Shown in pieces: positions 23,003-33,229 of a DNA stretch of 64,000 bases. The DNA comes from Punica granatum (taxonomy: Eukaryota > Streptophyta > Magnoliopsida > Myrtales > Lythraceae): the NCBI RefSeq assembly GCF_007655135.1, contig NC_045132.1, positions 16,182,001 to 16,246,000 of the forward strand. The letters are read 5' to 3'. The notes beneath the pieces were generated by a model that was not told the origin of the DNA, searched no databases, and saw only the letters and a list, made by a program, of their open reading frames with translations. Numbering within the stretch: position 1 is the first letter of the stretch; the number at the start of each line of letters is the position of its first letter. The position numbers were made by a program, and so were the translations under genes.

Positions 23003-25616
23003 TGCTCACGCTAAATACGCTCGACACCTAATCAATAACATGATGGAGTGATCCAGGCGTGCCAGGAAGCTATTCCAAGTATATCAACATGTCACTAGCC
23101 GATCCACCAAACAAAGCGTGTAACACGTCCTTAGAAGATCGCAGAATTGATTGGCTGCTAAATTTAGGTCCTCAAGATTATAGTGCGCCTTAAACGATTC
23201 ACGGTCCGAGAATTTGACTATTTAGAGTTCTCCACCAATTTCCAACGCACAAGCACGAACACGAGTCCGAAATCGATCAAGTGGCTATACAACCTGCTTA
23301 ATTGAAATTCGGCCAATAACTCAGCCTAGGAAGCCGAGTTTAGAGTGAAAGAAGTCCACCCAAGATGAGTGAACTCGACTCTTCGACAATCTTCGGCAAG
23401 TGGTGCCAAAAGAAGATAAAATCTTTGTCTTGAAAACCCGGGAGCTCCAAGGACGAATTTTATCGATCCACAGGGAATCGATTCGGGGATGCCAAATACG
23501 CTTGACACCTAATCAACAACATGATGGAGTGATCTAGGCGTGCCAGGAAGCTATTCCAAGTATATCAACATGTCACTAGCCGATCCACCAAAACAAAGCA
23601 TGTAACACGTCCCTAGAAGATCGCAGAATTGATTGGCTACTAAATTTAGGTCCTCAAGATTATAGTGCACCTTAGACGATTCACAGTCCGGGGATTTGAC
23701 TATTTAGAGTTCTCCACCAATTTCCAACGCACAAGCACGAACACGAGTTCGAAATTGATCAAGTGGCTATACAACCCACTTAATTGAAATTCGACTAATA
23801 ACTCAGCCTAGGAAGCCGAGTTTAGAGTAAAGGAAGTCCACCCAAAATGAGTGAACTCGACTCTTCGATAATCTTTGACAAGTGGTGCCAAAAGAAGATA
23901 AAATCTTTGTCTTGAAAACCCGGGAGCTTCGAGGACGAATTTTATCGATCTACAGGGAATCAATTCGGGGACGCTAAATACGCTCGACACCTAATCAACA
24001 ACATGATGGAGTGATCCAGGCGTGCCAGGAAGCTATTCAAAGTATATCAACATGTCACTAGCCGATCCACCAAAACAAAGCGTGTAACACGTCCCTAGAA
24101 GATTGCAGAATTGATTGGCTGCTAAATTTAGGTCCTCAAGATTATAGTGCGCCTTAGACGATTCACGGTCCGGGGATTTGACTATTTAGAGTTCTCCACC
24201 AATTTCCAACGCACAAGCACGAACACGAGTCCGAAATCAATCAAGTGGCTATACAACCCGCTTAATTGAAATTCAGCTAATAACTCAGCCTAGGAAGCCG
24301 AGTTTAGAGTGAAGGAAGTCCACCCAAGATGAGTGAACTCGACTCTTCGATAATCTTCGGCAAGTGGTGCCAAAAGAAGATAAAATCTTTGTCTTGAAAA
24401 CCCGGGAGCTTCGAGGACGAATTTTATCGATCTACAGGGAATCAATTCGGGGACGCTAAATACGCTCGACACCTAATCAACAACATGATGGAGTGATCCA
24501 GGCGTGCCAGGAAGCTATTCAAAGTATATCAACATGTCACTAGCCGATCCACCAAAACAAAGCGTGTAACACGTCCCTAGAAGATCGCAGAATTGATTGG
24601 CTGCTAAATTTAGGTCCTCAAGATTATAGTGCGCCTTAGACGATTCACGGTCCGGGGATTTGACTATTTAGAGTTCTCCACCAATTTCCAACGCACAAGC
24701 ACGAACACGAGTCCGAAATCAATCAAGTGGCTATACAACCCGCTTAATTGAAATTCAGCTAATAACTCAGCCTAGGAAGCCGAGTTTAGAGTGAAGGAAG
24801 TCCACCCAAAATGAGTGAACTCGACTCTTCGATAATCTTCGGCAAGTGGTGCCAAAAGAAGATAAAATCTTTGTCTTGAAAGCTCGGGAGCTCCGAGGAC
24901 GAATTTTATCGATCCACAGGGAATTGATTCGGGGATAGATGAAAGGGAATGGAAAATGTGCGAAAAAGTAAGATATGATAAATGAAAGTGCAGATAAGAT
25001 AAAGTGTGATAAAATAAAGTGCGATAAACGAAAGATAGAAAAAATACGAGTTTAATTGATGAGTGTGTGTAGCCTAACAACAAACTAGACGACACGTATA
25101 GCGCGTACATAATACCCTAAAAAATATATCGTAATCAGATACGCCTATAAAATACGATCTCGGAATAATATCCAAATAAAAAATTGACTATTTAACCTAC
25201 CTAAATTGCCTAAAAGATAAGATATCAAACCATATCAGAAAAATATCCGACTTATTTGACTTCCTAAAATAAAAAATCATGCAAAACAACACGAGAATAT
25301 TGCTTAAAGTAGAATCGGCAGCCAAGCAAAATCCAATCTTCACCGTCACTGTTATGTATGCACGTCCATATATGTGTGTATATATATTTGCTTCATGATG
25401 GACTTCTGATGAATGGGCTTCTTAATGGGCCAACTTCAAACCGTGGGCCTTCTTCTCCATTGGACCTTCAATCAATTCAGCCCACGCGAGAATGATCACG
25501 ACTCACTTCTCCAACTCGAACCAATCATGTCCAAAAATGCTGAAAAACCATCAAGATCACCAATTGTATGTCAAAACCCGACAATCTTAACAAGGTGCGG
25601 AAAATAGGTGTAAACA
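23003..25616 (-). mobile_element. Element A: 3' LTR of a Ty3/gypsy element, expanded to 2.6 kb
   Basis: On - it starts TGTTTACACCTATTTTCCGC at 25616 and ends ...TAGCGTGAGCA at 23003. The polypurine-proximal block just outside (CATGCGGGGTAT) matches those beside the LTRs at 33230 and 51625, so this is a 3' LTR whose internal region lies at higher coordinates. Its length is the 1,169-bp LTR at 33230-34398 plus three extra 482-bp modules (2,614 bp, within a base). TATA-like AT-rich sequence lies near 25110-25150 on -. Confidence 0.75.
23010..24936 (-). repeat. Tandem array: four 482-bp units inside the LTR of element A
   Basis: Units start at 23010, 23491, 23973 and 24455 (481, 482, 482, 482 bp; the first unit lacks one A). 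The copies are highly similar, most differences being single bases such as AAATCGATC/AAATCAATC. The two central units are closest to each other. Each unit holds GGCGTGCCAGGAAGCT and TCCTCAAGATTATAGTGCGC. A 60-codon open frame repeated in each on - is a by-product of the repetition. A diverged single copy sits in the LTR at 33230-34398. Confidence 0.95.
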
Positions 25617-26180
25617 ATACCCCGCATGTCTAGTCGCGCGAAACAATATTGAGCAGGACTTGACGTGTATAAATATAATTTGCCATACGAGCTCCATGAT
25701 GAACACTTGAAGAAAATGATAATATTACCTCACGGCTAGCATAGCCATTGCGTTCTTCGACGGTATGGACGTCCACAAGTAAACTGCAACATTGATGCGA
25801 AAGACTGCCATTCTGTACCTTGTTTCAGTCTTATTTCAACCTCAATTTCGAGCATCTTCTAATTAGAACTGCGCAAAACTCAAAACATAAAATATGTAGA
25901 TCTCTCTCTTAGCTTTCCGCAGCATCTTTAATTGGCTCAATCCGAGCTCTGTAGAGAGAAATATGAGATTCGGCCTGAACCTGCCCAAAAACTGGAAAGA
26001 ACTGGCTGCGAGCAATTCTTTTTAGAGGTTGAATCTCTTCCACATAGAATCTTAAGGTAAACTCAGAAAAGTTGAAGCTCTCCTTTTTAGCTTTCTACAG
26101 GACTTTGAATCACGCTAATCCGAGCTCCAGAGAGTGATATACGGAATTTCTCGTAAACCTGCATGTTCTAGGAAAATATA
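25617..26180 (-). other. Element A: 3' untranslated region
   Basis: Runs from the integrase C-terminus to the polypurine-proximal block. The first part (about 26100-26219 on -) is homologous to 28770-28920 of element C in inverted orientation. There is no coding sequence. In element C the equivalent interval is about 4.4 kb and contains an antisense gene. Confidence 0.6.
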
Positions 26181-26480
26181 ACTGAACCTTAAAGACTCGG
26201 CTACCCATTTAATAATTAGTGCGGGTCCAACCTCACAGCCGTGAGGTCGACTTAATTGGCAGCATCTTGTATGCTGTGGTTCAGCCCGTTCTCGGAATCT
26301 ACTAGATCTGTTCTCGATTCTCGTGTCTCCTACATAGTCGGATAATATCTCTTCAAATATTAGTCGTTAATGTACCTCGATTGAAGTCGACTCCCCGAGT
26401 CCTTTAACTAATAAGCCTCGTTGGATGGAACATCATGAATAAGGAATGACCCTTTCCACTTGATTTCCGTCTGCGTGCTC
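26181..26480 (-). pseudogene. Element A: integrase C-terminal remnant
   Basis: On - it translates, with stops, to a WKGSFLIHDV-LKDSGS-like block followed by RYINDQYLKRYY-like residues. This is the chromodomain-distal end typical of plant gypsy integrases (compare WEGPFVVHDV). The DNA is homologous to 28490-28700 in inverted orientation. A palindrome ACCTCACAGC(C/T)GTGAGGT lies just after it in both elements (near 26232 and 28757). Most of RT, RNase H and integrase are missing. Confidence 0.6.
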
Positions 26481-26492
26481 GAACTTTTAAGG

Positions 26493-26788
26493 TGTGTTTG
26501 GTTTTAGAGTTGAGTTGAGTTGAGTTTTGATTTTAATTGAGTTGTAATGATTGTTTAATTGAATTATGAGAATCATTAGTTGAATTATGAGAAAAAGTGT
26601 TAAAAAGTAATTAATAGTTGAGAAAATTTAGTATTAAAAATTGAATTGAGTATAATAGAGATGTATGTGGATTTATGTATCGGCCCCACCTTTTTTACTT
26701 TGAAGAGTTGATTTTTATTGCGTAGTGAGTAGAGTTAAAAGTTAGAGTTAAAATTTTAAAATTCGATTGCGAAACCAAACGGAATATT
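26493..26788. mobile_element. MITE with GTTTGGTT ends, inside element A integrase
   Basis: The left end AGGTGTGTTTGGTTTTAG and the right end GCGAAACCAAACGGAATA are partial inverted complements. It is flanked by TTA on both sides, consistent with a PIF/Harbinger (Tourist-like) target duplication. The interior contains TTGTAATGATTG and GAGAAAATTTAGTATTAAA. The element splits the integrase remnant, so it inserted later. Related copies are at 6290-6835 and 42945-43250. Confidence 0.6.
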
Positions 26789-26988
26789 AGCCTCTCAAGC
26801 TTCCTCCGCGAAGAAGTTCAAGAGATGTTGAATAGCGGTCGTGGCTTCGGCCACCATCTTGTCCCCATGAGTCGGCGTATTCATTCTATGTCTTCGATGA
26901 TTGGTGTAGTTTTTGGCCAGGGTACAGCTAGCAATGCTGGCCGAGGCAAAGGAACGGTTGGATTAGCCAATAATTGATGAAGGTCAAG
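26789..26988 (-). other. Element A: degenerate pol spacer
   Basis: On -, this connects the protease frame to the integrase remnant. A weak NEYADSW-like stretch may be the end of RNase H. It is too decayed to assign; most of pol was lost here. Confidence 0.35.
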
Positions 26989-27454
26989 TTATTTGATTAA
27001 CGTAACTCCGGTTGGCCTCCCATATGTGTCCAAACCTTCAAAACGTATAAGGCCAACATCTTCATCATAGTACCTAGCCTCCGGAGCAAGAGAGTTGAAA
27101 GAGAATGGCCTAGGCTCGGCTAGGACTACCTTGGGAGCCTTTCCATTCCAAAGAATCAGCTTTTGGAGTAATGAAGAGAGCACACACTCAACTGTATCCA
27201 ATCTAGGCCAAGAAGCGCATTATAACTACCCGATACATCAACCACGAAGAAGCCCGAGGTGGTCGTCCTTGAACCAACTTGAATATCAACCGAAAGGACC
27301 CCCCAGTGCGGGTCACACCCCCCCTGAAGTCTGTAATGGTCACTCCCATCTTCACGAGATCCTCATCGGAGCGGTTGATCTTTGTTGTAGTGCTAGTGGG
27401 CTTAACGCTCACGGTTGCTCCGTTATCGACCGTAACCTTTTTGCACCGAGACAT
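26989..27454 (-). pseudogene. Element A: aspartic protease region of gypsy Gag-Pol
   Basis: Two overlapping - frames (27203-27454 and 26989-27201) together resemble the plant gypsy protease domain. After a DLVKMGV block comes a beta-rich SFRL/DIQVGS segment, then the conserved end near NALLGLDWI-type sequence and HTVECVLSSLLQKLILWNG (family: H..GAVPSTLHQKLKFW). A frameshift separates them and the catalytic D(S/T)G is not clearly kept. The neighbouring integrase at 27.5 kb is on the opposite strand and belongs to element C. Confidence 0.65.
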
Positions 27455-27499
27455 AAAACATGTGGGTAGAGATGAATAGAGGGCGAGGATATCGAGACA

Positions 27500-28579
27500 T
27501 CACTCCGGGACTCTCGTGGCCAGCCTATCAGTGCGATGTATATCGGCCGATGAGGCTATGTGCATGATGGGAGAAATACATGAAGACATATGCAGCACAC
27601 ATGAGCCAACATTAAGATGAGGTGGCTAATTCGGAGACATGACTATTATTGGTCGTCGATATACAAGGATTGCATCAAGTATGCTAAGGGATGCAAATCA
27701 TGTCAAGAATACGCTCCCTTGCGTCAGAGTCCCGGCCTCTCAAGTGCATATTATTGTCAAGCCATGGTCGTTCTGACGTTGGGTTATTGACATAATCAGT
27801 AAGATCTATCACCCTTCATCGAAGGGTCTCAACTTTATCTTCTTGGTGACTGATTATTTCACCAAGCGGTTGAGGCCGAGCCACTCAAGAAGGTAGAACA
27901 AGGTGAAGTCATTAATTTTCTTTAGGTTAAGATTGTTCATCGGTTTAGAATTTCCCAAGTCGATTACTACCAACCAAGGGACGGTGCTCACTGAGACTTG
28001 AGTTAAAGCCTTTGCCGAAGAGTTGGGAATCAAGTTGATTACTTCGAGTCCTTACTATGCACAGGCTAATGGGCAAGCCAAGGCTGCGAATAAGGTGCTT
28101 GTCAATATCATGCAAAAGATAGTGGAAGAGAACTCGAGAGCTTAGATCGAGAAGCTTTTGGAAGCATTATGGGCATATCGAACTTCGAAGAGAGATGCCA
28201 TCGGCGCTACTCCCTTCTCTTTGATATATGGGCATGACGCGGTTTTGCCTATAATTAACATGAGATCACTCGCATCGCATATCAACACGGTCTTGTTCAT
28301 GGAGACTATTCGGAAGCGATGCTGGCTGAGCTTGATGACTTAAACAAGAAGAGAATGCGGGCACACCAACACGTGCAAGTGCAAAAGAGGCGTGTTGCGA
28401 GGGCGTCTGACAAAAAGGTACGTCCCAAGTCCTTTGGTGTCGGTAATTTAGTATAGAAGTCAATTTTTTCACTTGGGAGTAAACATGAAAAGTTCGGGAA
28501 ATGGTTTCCGAAGTGGGAGGGGTTGTTCGTTGTTCATGATGTTCTATCCAATGGGGCTTATTGGCTTAAGGACTTGTGT

Positions 28580-28611
<32 letters not shown>

Positions 28612-28700
28612 CGGGTTCAATCAAGATATATCAATGGACAATACTTAAAAGAGATATTGTCCGACTATGTATGAGACACGAGAATCGAGAACAAATCAAA
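27500..28700 (+). pseudogene. Element C: Ty3/gypsy integrase, decayed
   Basis: On +, in shifting frames: a zinc-binding region (CIKYAKGCKSCQEYAP), a catalytic-core region with FFLVTDYFTK, then ITSSPYYAQANGQAKA (family: ITSTPYYPQANGQAEA), and an open piece 28158-28343 reading [19 protein letters not shown] and YGHDAVLP. After further breaks comes the C-terminal KWEGLFVVHDVLSNGAYWLK block. A 31-G run (28580-28610) interrupts the end of the domain. There are several stops and frameshifts. Orientation agrees with the LTR at 33230. Confidence 0.85.
28580..28610 (+). repeat. Poly-G tract (31 G) in the gypsy integrase
   Basis: An uninterrupted run of 31 G replaces part of the integrase C-terminus, where element A has GACTCGGGGAGTCGA-type sequence. 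Its length may be a sequencing or assembly artefact. Confidence 0.95.
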
Positions 28701-29289
28701 TTGATTCCAACCATAGGCCGAATTGAGGCCTTCAAGGTGCTGCCATTTAGATCGACCTCACAGCTGTGAGGTTGGATGCGTGTCGATTATTCAATGAGAT
28801 AGCCGAATCTTCGAGGTTTGGTTACAAATTTGTGAAGCGTGCAGTTTTACAAGAAGGTCCATATCTTCTTCTAGAGGGCTCGGATTTTAATGATTCAAGA
28901 TGCTATGGAAAACTAACCTCGAGATCTAAATTTGTTGTGTTTTGAGCAAAATCCAGTTCAGGCTAGAACAGTTTCAAGAGCAACAGATAAACTAGAAAAG
29001 ATTAGAGGAACATCACAGCAGTCAGTAATGCTAGTTTTTACCCTTAACCAAGTCATGTACAACAGCCATATTGGCTGTGAAATAGTAAAATTCAAACATA
29101 TAGACAAGGTAAAGAGTCAATCAGAGTTCAAATAAGGTGAATTGAAACGAAATCCTAAGTGCATGGTGAGTGAGAGTCATCGGGAATCATGGATCCCTTG
29201 AGTCCGACTAGCGCCCCAAGGGACTCCCATTCAAGCCAGGCTACCTAAGAGCTTTGTTGAGCTTGCATTTGCTGCATCTCGAGGTCTAG
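28701..29289 (+). other. Element C: start of 3' untranslated region
   Basis: 28720-28920 is inverted-homologous to element A 26100-26240, including the ACCTCACAGCTGTGAGGT palindrome. After about 28925 the similarity to A stops, marking the left edge of DNA present in C but absent from A. Confidence 0.5.
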
Positions 29290-31920
29290 AACTTCAGCTT
29301 TAAGCTAGTTGACTTCAACCTCGCCAATAGCCATAGATTTGAGGATTGAGTTCAACTCTTCCCTAACGGAAGCTATAGCCTCTTTTTTCTTGGCTGGGCG
29401 ATAATTCAATTGGCTAATCTCTTTCTCCAGCTCTAACCCCTCTAACTCAAGTGAGTTAAGCTTGGTCTTTAAGCTCAAAGATTGTTGAAAATCCTCCTGA
29501 AGCTGAGTTACCATGGAGAGTTTTTTCTCGGAGATTGCATGACATGAGCCGAGGCATTGAAGCTGGACTTAAGAGGGAGGAGACTGTCTTAGGAAGTTGG
29601 ACCAGTCTTTCTTGAGTGGCCTCTAGTATAATGACGAAGCCAAGCAAATCCGAAATGAAGCCCTCACGCTGCTTGAAGACAAAGTGATCTGGAAGCTCTT
29701 CTAGAGGTTGGCCAAACATGCTACTCAACATGGTTATGGCATGTCTGGCCCTAACAGACTCAGTTACAAGCTGACTCGAAGGGGGTCCAAAATCGAGGGT
29801 TGGCATGAACCTCATGGCAATGTCAGATCGCAAAGACTCCGCAGTGGTCTCGGCCATAAGGGGAGCAACTTGCAAATAGAGCAGAGAGGTAAGGGAGAAA
29901 ACTCAAATTGTAAAAGATATGATGTGGTATGGAAATAAGTTACTTCAGGAGACCTTGAAGGAGATTTGTTGCTCGTTGTGTCCTTAGAAGGACTTTGCTC
30001 AGCCTCGATAGAAGCAGTTGACCCGGTAGCAAGGGGTTCACCCTCTTTAGACTCTGGTGCATCCCCGAAGTGCAGCTCATAGTAGTTTCCCTCGGAAACT
30101 TCATCGTCATTTGTAGGAAAAGGAGTGTTGAGATCATGATCCTCACATAACTCCTCAGCATTATGGTCTTAGATCAATTCATACAAGTTCAGGACATTCA
30201 GCAAAACAAGAGCTAAGCATACGAGTATCTCAAAGCCAACAATAATCAGTTCATAGTATCGGATCTTAAGAATGTTACCTTGGAGTAAGAAGCGTGCTGA
30301 GAGCTACTCGAGGCTGAGTGAGTATCGGAGGAAGCCTTGGTTGAGGTCTGCCTTTCATCTTTCTCGTTCTCGGATTGCTCGCTATCAGAAATGTCGCAAG
30401 TCTCCATGACTTAAGAGGAAGAACCTGAGCAGAGAAGATGATGGAATTCGAGTTTTCAAAAGTAATGAGTTAGTACTTATGAAGAGAGGAGGAGCTACTT
30501 ACCTTTTGATTTGAAGATTTGAGAAGCGATGCGCCAAGATCGACATATGAATCTCGGTAAACGTTTTGCTCGCTTTTGGAGGTGCGGCTTTCATGATTTT
30601 CATAGGCCTCGAGGAGCTAAAACCTTCACTTTTTCACTTGATCTGAGCTTTAGATGATGTTGACCGGGGAGAGGGAGTTATATTCTCCACATTTCTTTGC
30701 TGCTTGGGGATTTCTCCCTTGAAGGAAATTCTGGAGAAGTGGCTGACGAAAGAGTGAAGGTCAAGATGAATACCCTTTCTCAAGTCTCGGCAATTATGCG
30801 TCTTTAGCTCCAGGATCATCTCAAGACTGGTAAACATCTCTTTTGATTAAGAGAACGGAGCAAGGAGACCCAGGACAAGCTCGAACTACTGAGCCACGTA
30901 ATGAGCATTGTATGCCTCTATATTTACCCTATTCCATCCATCTCGAGGTATGAAGAGAAACCTACATATTAAGTAGCTCCTCCAGGCAACCATTGACTAG
31001 ATAGTCGAGTCCTCGGTTAGTTCAGGGCATAACCAAGAAGGGCCGACTTCACAGCTCTTGAAGGGTTCGGAGTCAGTTAAGGTTGAGGCTAAGTAAATGC
31101 TTCAAGCAGGTTTCCATTGTGTGTTTAGGCCTCGACAATCCCTTGAATCTCAGCCCATAACACCTAAGACCTAAAGTCATGGAGAAGCTGAGTTGGTTGG
31201 AGGGCAGAGGCTTGGAAAATAGGTGTATTCCCCAAAGGTTTGGATGCCATGTCGTGACAGACCCGACAGAGGAGACCTAGAGCAAGTGGAGCTAAGGGGA
31301 TTTTCTTTCCTGCTGCCAGCTTCTTTGCGATGAGTAATATGTCCGACCGAACAAAACCTCCTGGAGGTAACTCAGGAATTTGTGGAGCATGACATAAAAG
31401 AAGAGAGTACACTCCCAGGTAGTGGTTGGAAGGCTCGTGAGGCAACAAATATCCCAGAGTGTGATTATGAGGAACCCACATGGAAGATAAAAGTGTTAAG
31501 GCTCCTATCCTAGAAAGAGAGCAGGGAGGTTGGGAGATTCACATCGATCTCGAGAACATGACAGGTGAGTTAAATGAAGTCGTAGATTTTGAGCCTCTTT
31601 TAACTCTCTTTGTGATGAACCTCAAGTCTAGCCACCCATTTTTGCCAGTCGCCAATGGTGAAGGTAGACCAAAACTTGTGTTTTTTGCTCCGCTGCTTTC
31701 ACTTGGGAGTTTGATTATCCTTGAAGACAGTCCTCATAAGAGTGAAGATTGGCTGAGCTGAGGATGAAGTCTTAGCTGAAATATAGCAAGGTCTGAGAAT
31801 TTTAGAGTCATTGGATAGCCCTTTAGCTGTGATGATTGAGGTGATATCCGAAACCATAAAGATCAAGAAGCTGCAAAGATCAAAGTTGGTTCAAAAACCA
31901 AAATTATTAAGTGAATGAGC
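29290..31920 (-). pseudogene. Antisense plant mobile domain (PMD)-like gene, broken
   Basis: On - the best block (31164-31481) reads HNHTLGYLLPHEPSNHYLGV, then SDILLIAKKLAAGKKIPLAP and LALGLLCRV. This resembles the PMD/aminotransferase-like domain signature (LA..LA.GK..LAP..LG.LYR). Going 3' on - come an NAHYVA-FELVLG block near 30910, a Lys/Ser-rich piece (30634-30837), an acidic Ser/Thr-rich piece (30.0-30.2 kb), and a 29305-29875 region ending in a heptad-rich, coiled-coil-like tail. Stops and frameshifts separate the pieces; some gaps may be introns. PMD proteins occur as host MAIN/MAIL proteins and inside transposons. It lies antisense to the gypsy element. Confidence 0.55.
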
Positions 31921-32461
31921 AGGTAATCAAAGATCCAAACAAGTAGTAGAGGCCCAAGAAGGCAGTCATGGCAGCTATTGTCTAAGTGTTGGCATGTGAA
32001 CTAAAGCAAGATAAATGGCTACCATAAACATGCATGAGCAGAGCAAGGCAAAAATAGAGTTCGTCTCGTGTTCCAATTTATTCCGGTCATGAGCTCATCA
32101 ATAAGAAAAGCCAAGATAACTCCCCATTTTGGCTACCAAAACTCAGCAATCATCAAAGGTTCGATCTTGAAGTCTGAAATTCTCACATTACCGCTGAGCA
32201 GAGCCGATTAAGGGCTTTTTTTTATCTTCGATTCTTCACATGCAAATCAGGGGGCAAAGGAGCAGAAGAGAGGTACCTCGAGAGGTTCTTTGTTGCTTCA
32301 TATGGGTTAAGAGGCCAGAGATGTTGCCAGTTGATAAGGTGAAGATTCCTTTGGAGGAGTGGAGTCGCGGGTGTCTTAGGAAACCTAGAAAAAATGCAGT
32401 CTTTGAGTACTTCGATCATAATGCCACATGAACATGAAGATTTGGAAGAGAGATTTACCTA

Positions 32462-32705
32462 ATTGATGGAGGTTTCTTGCTTCGACGTCGATGGGTTGGG
32501 CGAGACCCATAAGGATCTTCAGAGTTTCGGGTTGGAGTCGGTCGAGGTGGAGAAGCTTCATGAGGATGGTTGTCGTGGTGCTAGCAGTTGGACAAAGAAA
32601 ACCCGAGGTCGATCGAGAGTGATCTCCGGCGTGGGGGTTGGCAAGAGCTTTGGTGGTCGCGGTTTTGCAAGAGGGAAGAAGGAAGAAGAGGAAGATGAAC
32701 AGTGA
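32462..32705 (-). pseudogene. Possible first exon of the antisense PMD-like gene
   Basis: On -, a pyrimidine-rich, CT-rich segment like a plant 5' UTR leads to an ATG near 32551 (MKLLHLDRLQPETLKILMGL...). About 90 bp later a GTAAAT could be a splice donor. This is the GC-richest part of the cargo. No domain is recognised. If it is a real first exon, the cargo arrived as genomic DNA with introns rather than as cDNA. The assignment is inference. Confidence 0.3.
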
Positions 32706-32744
32706 TTGGAAAGAGAAAGAGTAAAAGGAAGAGAGAGAACCAAC

Positions 32745-32918
32745 AAAAGTACTGGTTGCGTGATAGGCAGCTCATTCTGTAAAGAGAAAAATACAAGTTC
32801 GAATCCCAAAAAATCGAACTTATTGAGAGAAAAAATAACTTTAATGTTGGATCTTCCGACTGAATTAATGCGAATCCATTGCGCTTCTGGACAGGGTACA
32901 CACTGAAAAAAAAAAAAA
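32745..32918 (+). mobile_element. tRNA-derived SINE with poly(A) tail
   Basis: Box A-like GCGTGATAGGCAGCTC and a good box B AGTTCGAATCCC are about 35 bp apart. A body of about 100 bp follows, ending in A12 at 32906-32917. It lies just upstream of the putative first exon of the PMD-like gene. Confidence 0.65.
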
Positions 32919-33229
32919 CAGAGAGGGAAAAGGAATGAGAATTAATGGCGGTAGATTACATGGGACACGTGGTAGCTCGGGTTTCTCGTGGGTTATTTTG
33001 AATTTTTCTCAACGAATTCCCGATTACGGAGTTCGTGGGTCCGCTCTACATGGCAGTTTCCTATCGAGAAGAAAACATGCTAACTTTTGAAGGTACATTG
33101 GAAATATAACAGCCAATTAGTCGAGAGTTTTCAGATGTTTTTTATTTTGGATTTTCGTGTGTAAATAATAATTATACATGTCAGGTTCGGCTTAACATGA
33201 TTTCGTGCAAATCCGACATGCGAGGGTAT

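Noticed and set aside
23003..24936. CRISPR-like regular repeats
   Set aside because: Units are 482 bp and directly abutting with no spacers, in plant nuclear DNA.
23326..25110. A family of four 60-codon genes at 482-bp spacing
   Set aside because: The frames recur because the DNA is a tandem repeat within an LTR; no start context or domain.
28158..28343. Independent small gene
   Set aside because: It is an uninterrupted piece of the decayed gypsy integrase (WAYRTS...[10 protein letters not shown] motif).
32558..32901. Leu/Ser-rich - strand frames resembling signal peptides
   Set aside because: They arise from a CT-rich leader and a SINE body; no cleavage-site or mature-protein pattern.
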